Below are positions 21,945 to 33,300 of a DNA stretch of 64,000 bases, one piece after another. Numbering within the stretch: the first letter of the stretch is position 1; the number at the start of each line of letters is the position of its first letter. Source of the DNA: Acestrorhynchus altus (lineage: Eukaryota; Chordata; Actinopteri; Characiformes; Acestrorhynchidae); contig CM067520.1 in the NCBI GenBank assembly GCA_034509495.1, positions 592,957 to 656,956 on the forward strand, in the 5' to 3' direction. The position numbers and the translations under genes are program-made. The notes under the pieces were generated by a model. It made no database searches and had not been told where the DNA came from. It saw only the letters and a list, made by a program, of their open reading frames with translations.

Positions 21945-22500
21945 CCTTCGGCCCGTATAGGACTGCTGCTGTCCCTTTATATAAGGTGTCCCTAATATCA
22001 GTGTATTCTCATGAGAACAATTCCCATTTTTACCTGTTTCTCTGCCTTCTTTCACTGTGATCTTCAATGGTCAGGACGGAGAACAGTCCACCAACCAGAA
22101 ATGTCCAGCCAGCAGCGTCCTGTGGGCAGCGTCCTGTGGGCACTGATGAAGGACTAGAGGACGACCAACACAAACTGCAGAAACAGATGATCTTCTGTCT
22201 CTGACTTTACATCTACAAGGTGGAGACACTTGGTAGGAGTGTCTAATAGAGTGGACAGTGAGTGGACACAGTGTTTAAACACTCCAGCAGCACTGCTGTG
22301 TCTGATCCACTCGTACCAGCAACACACACTAACACACCATAACCATGTCAGTGTGACTGCAGTGCTGAGAATGACCCACCACCCACATAATATCTGCTCT
22401 GTGGTGGTCCTGTGGGGTCCTGATCATTGAAGATCAGGGTGAAAGGAGGAGAATAAAGTCTGCAGAGAAACAGATGAACTACAGTCTGGAATTATAGAAC
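21220..22500 (+). repeat. inverted duplication, copy 1 (native ints10 3' end)
   Basis: This segment runs from inside the minisatellite through the ints10 terminal exon, 3' flank and a short interspersed repeat. Its reverse complement is present at 39085-40376. The translated 82-residue frame over the exon boundary is identical in both copies, and the compared flanking stretches differ by only a few bases. The left limit is approximate because it lies in tandem repeats. Confidence 0.9.
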
Positions 22501-22545
22501 CACAAAGATCTCCTGTGTGATCAGAGGAGCTGATCAGTGTATATT
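22040..22545 (+). mobile_element. short interspersed element (family A)
   Basis: A repeat of about 500 bp seen again, whole or in part, at 12120-12450, 26873-27430, 35945-36030 and 39085-39530. Hallmarks are ctgctgtgtctgatccactc and gtggtcctgtggggtcctga. It has no coding capacity. It may be a MITE or SINE; I cannot assign a superfamily. Confidence 0.8.
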
Positions 22546-23689
22546 CTAACAATATTCAGGCTGTTTTGTGGAATTTGGTGGTTACTGGAAGACGGTGTTG
22601 GCTGATCATGATTAAAATGGTGACAGATCATTCATTCAATTTGATGTTGAAGACAATAAATCTGGGCTCCTCAGAGATTTTACGCTCTTGACCACAGCTG
22701 GGTTGTTTCCAAAGCATTCCAATTTGAGTTCTGGCTTGAAGCTTCATTCTGAGGCTGGAGAAACGTACTTGCTCTTAACTACACGTCTGCGTACACACGA
22801 CAGCAGCCACACGTACCCGCATTCGTTTGGTGCTTTCGCACATCCTCAGAAATGAACGAGTGTACACGTAAACACTAGGGGGCGGCAAAGGCACTCAGTA
22901 GCACCAAAGTGCCAGAATGGTTTAAATAAAGACCAGTGAGTAATACGCTGGTCAGAACCGCTGGCGAGAGATCAGTACTATGTTTTATTTAAGTACATGT
23001 GGTCAGTACTCTCTGGTCTGCCCTCCAGTGGAAACCTGCAGAATTGCTGCAACTCTTGTTCCACTGGAAATGTTTGACTTCAAGCCAGCCATCTTGAAGT
23101 TCTGAAAAATGTTAGTAGCCTGCCGTCGCTCGGTCACCTGGACATCCATATTCACGTACGTTGACACAATAATGACGCTGTTTACTTACTGTGTAGGCTA
23201 TAGAAACAGTGCACTCATTAATAATCAGGTATTTTGTTTATTATGTACACCTTAAATAAAGCCGGACTCTGGAACATTTTGAGAAATGAACAAATTATTT
23301 TTGTGATTGTTTCTAAAAAAAAATAAAAAAGTATACGACTGTACCTTTATATTACAGTTGTATTATTCCTGCATTTTTCCAGTTATAGGGTACCTCTCTG
23401 TTGTTTGTCCATAAACTGTAATAAATTACTTGTTTTGTATTAGAAACTGTGAGATGTATCATTTCTGCTTTTTACTTTTTCTACTTTAAATGCTCTAGAA
23501 CAGTGGTTCCCAAACATGGTTCTAAAGTGTGTCCCCTGTCCTACACAGTGTAAATAACAAAAAACAATAATAATAAACTTAAAACAAGTGCACCAAGCGC
23601 ATGTGTTCTCAGCACTTAATTGAAATTGACTTCTTGTTTCAAGGTCTGAAGGAGTGTAATAGAGTGGACAGTGAGTGGACACAGGGTTT

Positions 23690-23850
23690 AAACACAGTGT
23701 GCTTTGGACAAATGATTCTAAAGTAATAGAAGACATGTTTGGCACAGGAAGCTCATAGCAGCTGTGAAGCATGGTGGTGGAAGTGTGATGGTTTGGGGCT
23801 GCTTCGCTGCTGCAGGGTCTGTAGATCTCCATCAAAGACACCACTGATAG
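23690..23850 (+). mobile_element. Tc1-like transposase remnant
   Basis: Reads through a degenerate DDE-domain stretch (KHGGGSVMVWGC-type) containing the typical agcatggtggtggaagtgtg and gtttggggctgctt. Too short and broken to be active. Confidence 0.6.
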
Positions 23851-23999
23851 CAATTTTCCACCAACAGAACTCTGGTTCTTGAACTGGTTTCATTTGAGCT
23901 TATAAGAACCAGTTTTAGTGGAACCGAGGATATGTTGCAGAATACATCAATATCTAAGCATTTGGTTAGTTCTAGAATTGTCCGCTCTGTCCATCCATG

Positions 24000-24180
24000 T
24001 ATCCTCTTATCCACGTCTTGCTGGTCAGGGTCGCAATGGGTCCAGAGTCTATCGGAATAATTGGGTATGAGGCTGGAATACCTCCTGGACAGGATTTGCA
24101 AGTGGAAGCTGGAGCACACAGAGGAAACCTACATAAATTTGGGGTGAATTCCACACAGCCACCACCCTGACCTACAACGG
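24000..24180 (-). mobile_element. SINE-tail-like repeat
   Basis: The phrases cagggtcgcaatgggtccag, attgggtatgaggctggaat and cctcctggacagg match, in reverse orientation and degenerate, the 3' region of a common teleost tRNA-derived SINE class, as I recognise it. Confidence 0.5.
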
Positions 24181-24295
24181 TCCACCCGAAATCTGATCAA
24201 ACCTTACTTAGCTAAAAGTTGGACTGCTTGGGGGACCTGGGGGATGGATTTAAGAACTACTAATCTTGATACATGATGTCTTTAGATGGCTTGTC

Positions 24296-26752
24296 TCAAA
24301 TGTCTCCATATACTCTGTTGCAGTCTGTTTGCTCATTCTCTCGCTGAGAAGTTGGGAGATCCGCCTGCAGAACTGCCCGCAGGTTTGCCCAGAACATTCT
24401 CTGTTTAGGCTTGTCCTGTGGCCACTCTAAGTAGGTTCGTCTGACCATCATTGCCTTCAGGTGGTGGTACTTGGATGGGATGAGATAAGTGGGCAGTGAC
24501 TCTAGCAGAATGAGGATGATGTTGTCCAGTCCTCTTGTCAGTCTCTGGTGGCTAGCGAAGTATAGTTCATAGTGACACCACTCACTCTGGACAAAGTGGG
24601 AAGAGAGCACAAATACACAGCATCTACTTTGTTCAATGCAACGGACAATGTTGTGTATTATTGTCTTCCCTGGAATGAAGTCTCGTTCGTGGTGGCACAC
24701 TCGGAGCCCGTTTCGGATGTTGGCAGAATCCTCGCCCTCTAGCTTGGGCAAGAGTTGACCTTTTACCCAATCGGCGTTCCGCTGACTGTAGGAAACAAAA
24801 GCATGGAAGCGCACTCCTTGCAAATCCTCGGTTCGTTGCTGAGATGTCCGTGCACGATGCTTTGCACGAGTCCACTTCCAGATCATTTGCGCATACCATG
24901 GAATGTCCAAATGACGGCATAGAATTCCCATGACAATTACTAAAGTGATGGCTGGGACCAAAATGGTTGCTGCCAAAAGTCCTGGATTACAGGTGATCTC
25001 AGGCAAGCTGAAGTTTTGAAGCATTGTTTTCAACCAGGGTTCTGGATAACTGCAGTGATACCCATTCGGCCAGTGATCCAACACGATTCTGTGGTCGTTC
25101 CAAGCCTTTGATCCACCAAATGTGCCCTTGTTGTCGATGAGGGTGACGAACTCTCGCAAAGGACAGGTGCAGATGTAGGGATTATGGCTCATGTCCAGAG
25201 CTGTTAAATGTGAACAGGTCTCAAGAGCACCTACTGAAGGTACATGGAGGGAGTTTCCACGAACAACAAGCTTCTGCAGGTTTGGAAATCCCAGACAGGT
25301 CGGGAGATCCAGCAAACGATTAGCTGTGAGATCCAGAAGTTGGAGAAATTCCAGGTGAATCATTGCAGGAAGTGCAGTGATCTGGTTGTTCTGGAAGTTG
25401 AGTCTGACTACAGAACTTGGCAAACACTTGAACACGGTCTGGTCAAATACATTTGAAGATAAATCCATGTGGGTGATATTTGAAGGCCAAGAACAGCGTC
25501 CCTGGCCCTCGTCATAGGTCAGTGAGTTCTGGCTAAAATCCACATGTCTTAAAGAGCTCATGAGTTTAACTCTTGATGTCAGTGGCATCAATTGCCTGAG
25601 ATTATTACCCTTCAGGACCAGCATCTCCAGATTCGTCAAAGTATCACATTCCTCGTTTGGACCTTTGGAGAAGACTTTTTCAGACAGGGCACAATCAGAC
25701 AAGTCAAGAACCTGGATCTTGCTAACTGTTGCTGGACAGGTCATGTGGACTATTGGGGATTGAGCCAAGGTTAGATTCTTTGCAGGTATGTTAATGAAGA
25801 AATCATAGAGCTTTTCCTGTGGAAAGATGAACACAGTCACTGAAGACTGCCTGACACTGATGGAATCTACAAAGCTGTTCTGGATCACTTTCTGGCCCCT
25901 GAACATGTCAGTTAGAGTAAGGTTGGAGACACTGAATTGGTGAATTGTGGACTTTAAAACACTGTTGAAGAAGGCCGTCATAATGTTCCAAGTGGTCCGA
26001 ACAGCAGATAAGTGTAAATGGACTGTTTCGATGGTTGCTTTGCGCTTCACCATGTCTTCGAGGAAGTCCACTGGATGATATAAACTACCAAACTCTACTT
26101 CTTTAAAGTGTGTTAGAGCATCGGTGATCATCAGGTGGTCGAGGTCTTTGTTTGTCATTACAATAGCAACCTTTTCTGCTTGGGCATATGTGAGGCTTCC
26201 CTCTTCATAGCGGTTGAGGTTCTGGGCTTGGATGAACAGAGTCTGGAGAGTGAGATTAGAAATCCTATTAAAGGCATCAATCTGAATAGCGTCAGCACTC
26301 AGACCAAGCCACCTAAGGTTTCCGAGTTTGGAGAACTCGGTTCCAAGTGCCATCGTTGCGAACATGTTGGATGAAAGGTCCAGGTACTGTAGGCTTCGTG
26401 CATGCTGTAGGTACTGATGATTTGACAGGTTTTGGAACCTATTGTGGGACAGATCTAACTTTTCCAGGACAGGAGTTGAGACAAATGTGTCCACGTGAAT
26501 GTCCTCTAGTATGTTCCAGGAGAGGTTGAGGAAATTGAGATTCGGTGTTCTGAAGAAGTCCCATTTCCTCAGGGTCGGAATCAGATTCTGAGAAAGATCC
26601 ACAGCTTGAGCAGAAGAGGGGAGGTCAGAAGGAACAGCAGACAGATTTCTGGAGGCGTAATACAGGACGACTGTATCAATGGCCAAGAGGGACGTCAGGA
26701 AGGATGCAAGGACTATACCCTGTATCCAGCAGGGATAACCTAGAGCCTTCAT
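24296..26752 (-). CDS. Toll-like receptor, TLR1 subfamily
   Basis: Membrane innate immune receptor; TLR1-group members pair with TLR2 to sense lipopeptides and signal through MyD88. The single coding exon gives 818 aa from MKALGYP (26752), chosen because a signal-like hydrophobic stretch (QGIVLASFLTSLLA) follows; an upstream in-frame ATG at 26791 would add 13 residues. Leucine-rich repeats run to about residue 520, then a Cys-rich C-terminal cap (NPYICTCPLREF) and a TM helix (LLAATILVPAITLVIVMG). A TIR domain starts at about 647 with box 1 FHAFVSYS, BB-loop ERDFIPGK (Pro kept), FVQSEWCHYELYFA and box 3 FWANLR. The TIR carries an extra GEDSANIRNG-type segment compared with human TLR1. Fish have several members (tlr1, tlr18, tlr25 and others); I cannot choose. 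Proximity to klb and ube2k matches the human TLR10/1/6 locus. Confidence 0.92.
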   Translation of the reverse strand: MKALGYPCWIQGIVLASFLTSLLAIDTVVLYYASRNLSAVPSDLPSSAQAVDLSQNLIPTLRKWDFFRTPNLNFLNLSWNILEDIHVDTFVSTPVLEKLDLSHNRFQNLSNHQYLQHARSLQYLDLSSNMFATMALGTEFSKLGNLRWLGLSADAIQIDAFNRISNLTLQTLFIQAQNLNRYEEGSLTYAQAEKVAIVMTNKDLDHLMITDALTHFKEVEFGSLYHPVDFLEDMVKRKATIETVHLHLSAVRTTWNIMTAFFNSVLKSTIHQFSVSNLTLTDMFRGQKVIQNSFVDSISVRQSSVTVFIFPQEKLYDFFINIPAKNLTLAQSPIVHMTCPATVSKIQVLDLSDCALSEKVFSKGPNEECDTLTNLEMLVLKGNNLRQLMPLTSRVKLMSSLRHVDFSQNSLTYDEGQGRCSWPSNITHMDLSSNVFDQTVFKCLPSSVVRLNFQNNQITALPAMIHLEFLQLLDLTANRLLDLPTCLGFPNLQKLVVRGNSLHVPSVGALETCSHLTALDMSHNPYICTCPLREFVTLIDNKGTFGGSKAWNDHRIVLDHWPNGYHCSYPEPWLKTMLQNFSLPEITCNPGLLAATILVPAITLVIVMGILCRHLDIPWYAQMIWKWTRAKHRARTSQQRTEDLQGVRFHAFVSYSQRNADWVKGQLLPKLEGEDSANIRNGLRVCHHERDFIPGKTIIHNIVRCIEQSRCCVFVLSSHFVQSEWCHYELYFASHQRLTRGLDNIILILLESLPTYLIPSKYHHLKAMMVRRTYLEWPQDKPKQRMFWANLRAVLQADLPTSQRENEQTDCNRVYGDI

Positions 26753-26778
26753 TTTTCTTCCTAAACAGTGTCCAGTGT
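26753..26778 (-). promoter_or_regulatory. TLR 5' UTR end with splice acceptor
   Basis: On the minus strand tgctctttacag precedes acactggacac 26 bases before the start codon, a good acceptor. A donor-like cag/gtacag lies at about 27749, suggesting a non-coding first exon upstream, as is usual for TLR genes. Inference only. Confidence 0.45.
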
Positions 26779-26872
26779 CTGTAAAGAGCACAAAGTAAGA
26801 GACAATTCAGGTGTGGATATGATGCAATCAAACTATGTGTGTCAATTCCTTTTTACAATAAAATCTCCACAA

Positions 26873-27430
26873 TCACTGTCCACTCTATCAGCTCCTCTGA
26901 CCACACAGGAGCTCTTTGTGGTTCTATAATTACAGACTGTCGTTCATCTGTTTCTCTGCAGACTTTATTCTCCTCCTTTCACCCTGATCTTCAATGATCA
27001 GGACCCCACAGGACCACCACAGAGCAGCTATTATGTGGGTGGTGGGTCATTCTCAGCACTGCAGTCACACTGACATGGTGGTGGTGTGTTAGTGTGTGTT
27101 GCTGGTACGAGTGGATCAGACACAGCAGTGCTGCTGGAGTGTTTAAACCTCTCAGTGTCACTGCTGGACCGAGAACAGTCCACCAACCAGAAACGTCCAG
27201 CCGACAGCGTCCTGTGGGCAGCGTCCTGTGGGCACTGATGAAGGTCTAGAGGACGACCAACACAAACTGTGCAGAAACAGATGAGCTTCTGTCTCTGACT
27301 TTACATCCTCAAGGTGGAGACACTCGGTAGGAGTGTCTGATAGAGTGGACAGTGAGTGGACACAGTGTTCAAACACTCCAGCAGCTCTGCTGTGTCTGAT
27401 CCGTTCGTACCAGCAACACACACTAACACT
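26873..27430. mobile_element. family A repeat, two halves in opposite orientation
   Basis: 26873-27150 is the reverse complement of the right half of the 22040-22545 element, while 27160-27430 matches its left half in forward orientation. It lies just upstream of the TLR gene, probably within its 5' intron. Confidence 0.8.
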
Positions 27431-29550
27431 ATATAAGTGTGTGTACAGAATTGTACTTCTTGAATAAAAAGAAATATAACTAAAATATAACTTTGACCTC
27501 ATTTTTTACAGATTAATTCAGTATTTCATCTGTAAGGATTCTAATAAACAATGCATTTAGATTCACAGTTATAATCTTATTCCACCCCATCGATTTGTAT
27601 GTTACAAAACGTTACATAAACCCTCTGCTTTCAGCACAGATATTAAAATTTCATTTCCTCTTTGGGAATTTTACAAAACGTGGACGATTTCCTTAATAAA
27701 GACCTGATTCATATAATAACTTTTAATAAATAAAGTAATAAACTGTACCTGTAAACTGAGTCCGTTGCTCCTGTGGTGGTAAACGTGTTTTGTTCGGTTG
27801 AGGTTTACGGTGAAACAGCGTCTCTCTGCAGGTCACACCGAACCAGACCGGCTCTAAAACTCACTATTCAAATCACAAAGCTTCACTTCTACTTCTCCTT
27901 TTCACTGCTCTTTCACTTCTTCAAAACCATGCTCAGAGCCTAACCCCCTCACTGATGGTGGTCTCTACAATTTTCCATTTTCATGGCCTTCGTTTATTCC
28001 CTGAATCTTTAATAGGTGCTGTTATTTTCAGGAGATCATGGACTAATCTATCTTCATTTGAGATGTAAAAATGAACAGAATTCATGAACAGAAATGTATA
28101 AACGTTTCCATGTTTCGATAGTAAGGGTGCAGGAAACATGCACCGAGACTGTCCTTCTGTATGAGTAGATCAATAAATATTGATCATATCAGTCTACATT
28201 TATAATCAGTTATTGATCCTGATCACCTTTATCTTCTTGTCCAACAGAACTGCAATCCTGCACTTCCTTCTGGGGGAAAGTGATCACGGCGGGAGTCAGG
28301 GAGCTGCGAATAATATGCAGGAGACTCCCGAAAGTTACGGGAGAGGTGGGGTGTCTGTGGTGCTGTGATGGTGAAGGGATGCTTTGCAGCACCAGGACCC
28401 GGACATCTACGTACCGTTGATGGAACGTCCTGTGCTTGTTTACTTGTGTGTGGGCAAGAGACCTGAGTGTAGTGTACCACGTAAACAATGTCATGTCAAC
28501 AACAGGACACAGCCTGTCTGATGATTTAATGTAATAGTAATAACTGTGCAGGATGGAAAGCATGTTTCCTTTCATGCAAATGCAAATACTGGTGCAGATG
28601 TGTTTGAGAGGAACCTGTGTCGGATCTTATCGTGATGTTAAGCTGATGTTCAGCTTCGTATTCAAAAGACTCTGATAAAAATTAAAGCCTTTGTTCTGAT
28701 TTGAATCCCTAGATACGCAGAGCACGGTAAATATTTTCCAAACATCCCAGCGAGAGTCAGAGTTCCACTGTGTTTGCGGAATGATAACTAAGCAACGTCA
28801 CGTGGGATTGTTTAACAAAGTGAAATAATGCAAACGGAACAGATTTGATACGGGTCTCGCCATTTCACCGTCCCCAGCTCACTGTCAGTCTGATTCAATG
28901 AAGCCCTGCCTCTGATATCCAGAAACACCATCATGTCCAGTTCCTACCCCCAAACGGACGTCTTTGTCACCTCACCCTCAGAAATCTGATCAACCATGCT
29001 TTTATTGGATCACCACTCTTCACCCTCATTCGTTTTTATGAATTTGTTTTGGTGCTCACCTTCAAACTCTTCGTACCCTGCACACCAGATGACGGCAGTC
29101 TAAGTGCTTTAGGAAATTGCAGACAGCGGGAACAAGGGGTAATCCGATTTAGGATGAGTTCTCCGGCCTTTTATACGTTTTTATCTATTGTGAAACCTTT
29201 GATCAAAAACAGGTGACAGTGCCACGCTGACCTAAGGAGACGTCTGGACCAACATATGTTTGTGAAGTCAGGTATAAGAGAGGTGCGTGTGTAATTATGA
29301 TTAACTATTTATTACCCGTTTTGATGGAAGGTAATATCCATAACTTCAGCTGGTAAATGCAAGACAACAAGTGAATATATATATAGAGACTGTATATAAT
29401 GAAGGAGATTCTACTGATATAAATGCATTTATTACCACTTTAAAGGCCTAAAATTAGAATGAGGAGCAGAATATCCACTGCTAATGATCAGACCGTCGTT
29501 AAGACTTATTTACGCCTCAGACATCAGTTTGGTTTGCTCTTGATTGTTGA

Positions 29551-29856
29551 AGTGAGTGGTGTGGATCACCCTGGCCAGAGTTCATCAGACCGAAGTTTGG
29601 AGATGCAGATGAGTCTGTGAAGGGATTTAAAAAGATCTCAGAACAATTAGAAATCAGACAAAGAGCAGGAACAATGTTCTTCGGACAGATGAATGCAAAA
29701 CTGAATGAGTTGGACTCAGGGTGTGGAGATCTCTCCATCATAGAAACCACTATGAGATCTTTATTGTATCAGAGGGGGTTTGAGGAGAAAGTAAGAGCGT
29801 CTGTACAAAGACTGAAGCTGAAAGAACTCCACATGGAGGAGAGGATCATGGTGTGA
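29551..29856 (+). CDS. unassigned ORF, possibly an exon or repeat-derived
   Basis: Open from the stop at 29548-29550 to tga at 29854-29856, about 101 codons, with no good ATG near the 5' end (first internal ATG at about codon 40). Part of the frame reads WPEFIRPKFGDADESVKG, then a charged, helix-like sequence ending KELHMEERIMV. The upstream 50 bases also occur at 8895-8945, and related sequence precedes 62110, so this may belong to a dispersed element. I do not recognise the family. Confidence 0.3.
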   Translation, partial: SEWCGSPWPEFIRPKFGDADESVKGFKKISEQLEIRQRAGTMFFGQMNAKLNELDSGCGDLSIIETTMRSLLYQRGFEEKVRASVQRLKLKELHMEERIMV

Positions 29857-29936
29857 AGAGCATTTTACTGATTAAACTGCATTTTTATATCATTATTTAT
29901 TAACTTTGATAAATGTTTATTCTGATGAAAAGCTTT

Positions 29937-30017
<81 letters not shown>

Positions 30018-30155
30018 GTATCACACTCTCAGACAGATAGGAGGGGTAAGGCCAGAGAGGAAGAGAGGGAGTGATAGTGGTGTAGTTGTGAGGATTAGAG
30101 TTCATGTTAATCATTCATCAGAGGTCCTCCTTCCTGACATCAGTGAGCTTCTGAG

Positions 30156-30254
<99 letters not shown>

Positions 30255-30258
30255 GAGA
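29937..30258. repeat. (TC)n, (GT)n and (GA)n tracts upstream of klb
   Basis: (TC)n at 29937-30014, (GT)n at 30158-30212 directly joined to (GA)n at 30213-30258. The open frames over them are low-complexity artefacts. Confidence 0.95.
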
Positions 30259-30383
30259 GTGTTATAAGCAGTTAGGGCAGGTGAAGCCCTCAGAAGTCTT
30301 CTGTTCCTCAAGGATCTGTAGAGGGTCAGAATGAGTCCAAGTACTAACCCTGCTTCTCCGTCCACTCTGCATCTGATGTGACT

Positions 30384-33300
30384 ATGTTTAAGATGACCCA
30401 CGTCTCGTCGTCTCCTTCATTCCTCTCTCTCTGTCTGTCACTTCTTCTCCTGACAACATGTGCACGGGACAGAGCTGAGTGTTTGTCAGGAGATGGGAAG
30501 AGCCTGTGGTTGCGGCCGCTGAACTACAGCAACTTTCTGACTGGAACATTCCCCAAGGGTTTCCTTTGGGGTGTCGGGACATCAGCATTCCAGACTGAAG
30601 GCTCCTGGGACCGGGATGGGAAAGGGGCATCCATATGGGACCATTTTACTCACCGTCTCCATGGAATTGGGTTTAACAGTGGCTCAGGAACAGAGGACAC
30701 AGCCAGTGACAGTTATGCCCTGTGGGAACAGGACTTAGAGTCGGTTCAGTACCTTGGTGTGAAGTTCTATGCTTTCTCGCTCTCCTGGCCACGACTCTTT
30801 GCAGATGGCAATGCCACAGGACCACCCAATCCAGCTGGAGTGGAGCACTACCATCGTTTGATTGGCAGGTTGAGAGCACTGGGTCTGGAGCCTGTAGTAA
30901 CTCTTTTCCACTGGGATTTGCCCCAAAGCTTGCAGGAGCACCTGGGTGGCTGGAAGAACCCAAAGATGGTCCAGGTGTTTGCAGACTACGCCACATTCTG
31001 CTTTGCAACATTTGGCCGAGATGTCCGATACTGGATCACAATGCACAACCCTGTCCTGGTTGCGATTCTAGGTTATGGGACTGGGGCTCATGCTCCAGGG
31101 GTGACCAGCAACCCAGCTGACCGCTTCATTGTAGCCCATAACCTCATCAGGGTGAGTGCAAGGGCAGAAGGTCAGAGGTGACAGTGGGGTTCATTTTTCT
31201 CAGTTAGATGTTTTGGGGGAGCCAGTGCAGAATAATGGTGGTTAACTCTTCTAATACAGTGCACTGACATGCCTTGTTGAGATAACAATGCTTGAGGGCC
31301 ATTCTCTGGTGGTGAACTTTGAACAGCCCTTTCTGTGCTACTACCTGAGTCCTCTCTTTTCTCATGTTGAGGAATTTTCAGCCAAATGAAACTTATTTTG
31401 TCTGAAAAAGATCCTCCTTTGATATTGGAGTAATAAACAAAAGTGTGAAAGGAGATTCGAGATGTTCCTCAAATGAACAAAGGGACTGACAAGAAGTTGT
31501 TTCCATCAGTGTTGCAGGAAATAATGGACTTTTCATGATATTTTGCATAATAACCTAAAGTGTGTCCTAAAGGCTGTAAAATGTAAATTTTTTAACTGAC
31601 AAATTGTCTTTTTTTAAGCAAAGAAACAGTTGTTGTGTATCATCAGCACAAATATTTCCTGGCTGCATTATTTAGATGTTAGTTGAAGGAGAATTGCAAC
31701 AGCAGTGGTCCAAGTATGGAACCCTGTGTGACTCCATAAGAACATTTTAATATTAAGTGTTTCTTCTTTTTTCACTCATTCCTTTGCATTCTCTAAATTC
31801 CCAGGCTCATGCAGAATCCTGGCACATATACGACAAGCGATTCCGTGCCCACCAGCACGGCCAAATATCAATCACCCTTGGTTCCCACTGGGTCGAACCT
31901 TTCACAGCTACGGCAGCCAATGTGGAGTTATGTCAGAGGTCTATGGAGGCAGTGATTGGCTGGTTTGCAGAACCCATACACGGTTGTGGGGACTACCCAA
32001 GCTCCTTGAGGGACTCACACGAGGAGCTCATCCCAGAGTTCACCCCAGAGGAGAAACTGTGGGTGAGGGGAACTGCAGACTTCTTCTCCTTGGCGTTTGG
32101 ACCAGGTACGGCCCGTGGGGTTCGTAGCCAGTTCCGCTTTGGCCAGAATATGATGCTAGACCTGAGGAAGGTTCTAGTGTGGGTTCAGAAGGAGTACGAA
32201 GATCCGCAGGTGCTGGTGGCAGAGGGCAGCTGGTTCACTGATGCATCTGTAGGGGTGGAGGACACCGTAGCGATTTACAATATGAAAATGTTTTTGAACC
32301 AGATCCTTCAAGGTGAGTGGATTTATGGGGACGACTGACGGCGTACATGACTTTTCCCACTTTGGTTATAATTTCAGTTTTCAGTATATGTTCATTACAT
32401 TTATATGTTCTAGCTGTGGTTGTGGACCAAGTGAAGGTGTTTGGCTACTCTGCCTGGTCGCTAGTGGATGGCTTTGAGTGGAATTATGGGTACAGCATCA
32501 GAAGAGGACTCTTCTACATAGACTTCGATCAACCCCAACGCACCAGGGTCCCTAAAACAACAGCTCAGTACTACAGGCAGGTCGTGAAAGACAATGGCTT
32601 TCCTAGTGATGGGAGAGAACAGGAAATCATGGGTCAGTTTCCCTGTGACTTTCATTTCGGAGTGGCGGATATTGCCCAGCAGGTGAGAGTCAGGGAGGTG
32701 ACGGATTTGAAAACAGAAAAGTTTCTGGTTCTGGTTCCCTGATCTTGCAGTACACAATTATGTGACCTTGTTGGTTTTTCAATTGTGAATTATTAACATC
32801 TGCTGTTTTGCAGGTACACCTACGTCCATTTTCCCCACAGTTTACTGACCCTCTTCTGTACCGTTGGAATTTCACTGGTGATGGCTCTCTCCGTCCAGTC
32901 GTTGGGGTAAAGCTTAGAACACGGGGCTCCCAGTGCAGCGACTTCCTAGCTATTCAACGTCACGTCCGCCTACTTGCGATGACAGGTTCAACACATTACC
33001 GCTTCGGCCTGGATTGGCCCCAGCTCATCCCAAACGGTGACATCTCATCAGCAGACAGGAAGGCGGTGCGATATTACCGCTGCATGTTGGAGGAACTCCA
33101 AAGGAAGGGAATACAGGTGGCTGTCACTCTCTACCTTCCAAGCCACAGGTCACCCACACTGGGCTTGCCCAAGTCACTGGATGCCAGTGGTGGTTGGATG
33201 AACTCGAGTACTGTGGAGGCATTTGTCGACTATGCCACATTTTGTTATCAGGAGTTTGGGTCACTGGTGCAGCTTTGGATCACCATTAATGAGCCAAACC

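Larger units (their letters stand above)
22546..24295. other. ints10 to TLR spacer
   Basis: No gene is seen. It holds AT-rich unique sequence, a Tc1-like transposase remnant (23690-23850) and a SINE-tail-like repeat (24000-24180). Both neighbouring genes end towards this spacer (convergent). Confidence 0.6.
27431..30383. other. TLR to klb spacer
   Basis: The two genes are divergent. The region is mostly AT-rich unique sequence. A possible TLR first exon lies near 27749-27900. An unassigned ORF lies at 29551-29856. Pyrimidine and GT/GA tracts (29937-30014, 30158-30258) lie just upstream of klb. Confidence 0.5.

Noticed and set aside
22230..22430. 66-codon frame repeated at 39157-39357
   Set aside because: Lies inside the family A interspersed repeat; its repetition reflects copy number, not a gene family.
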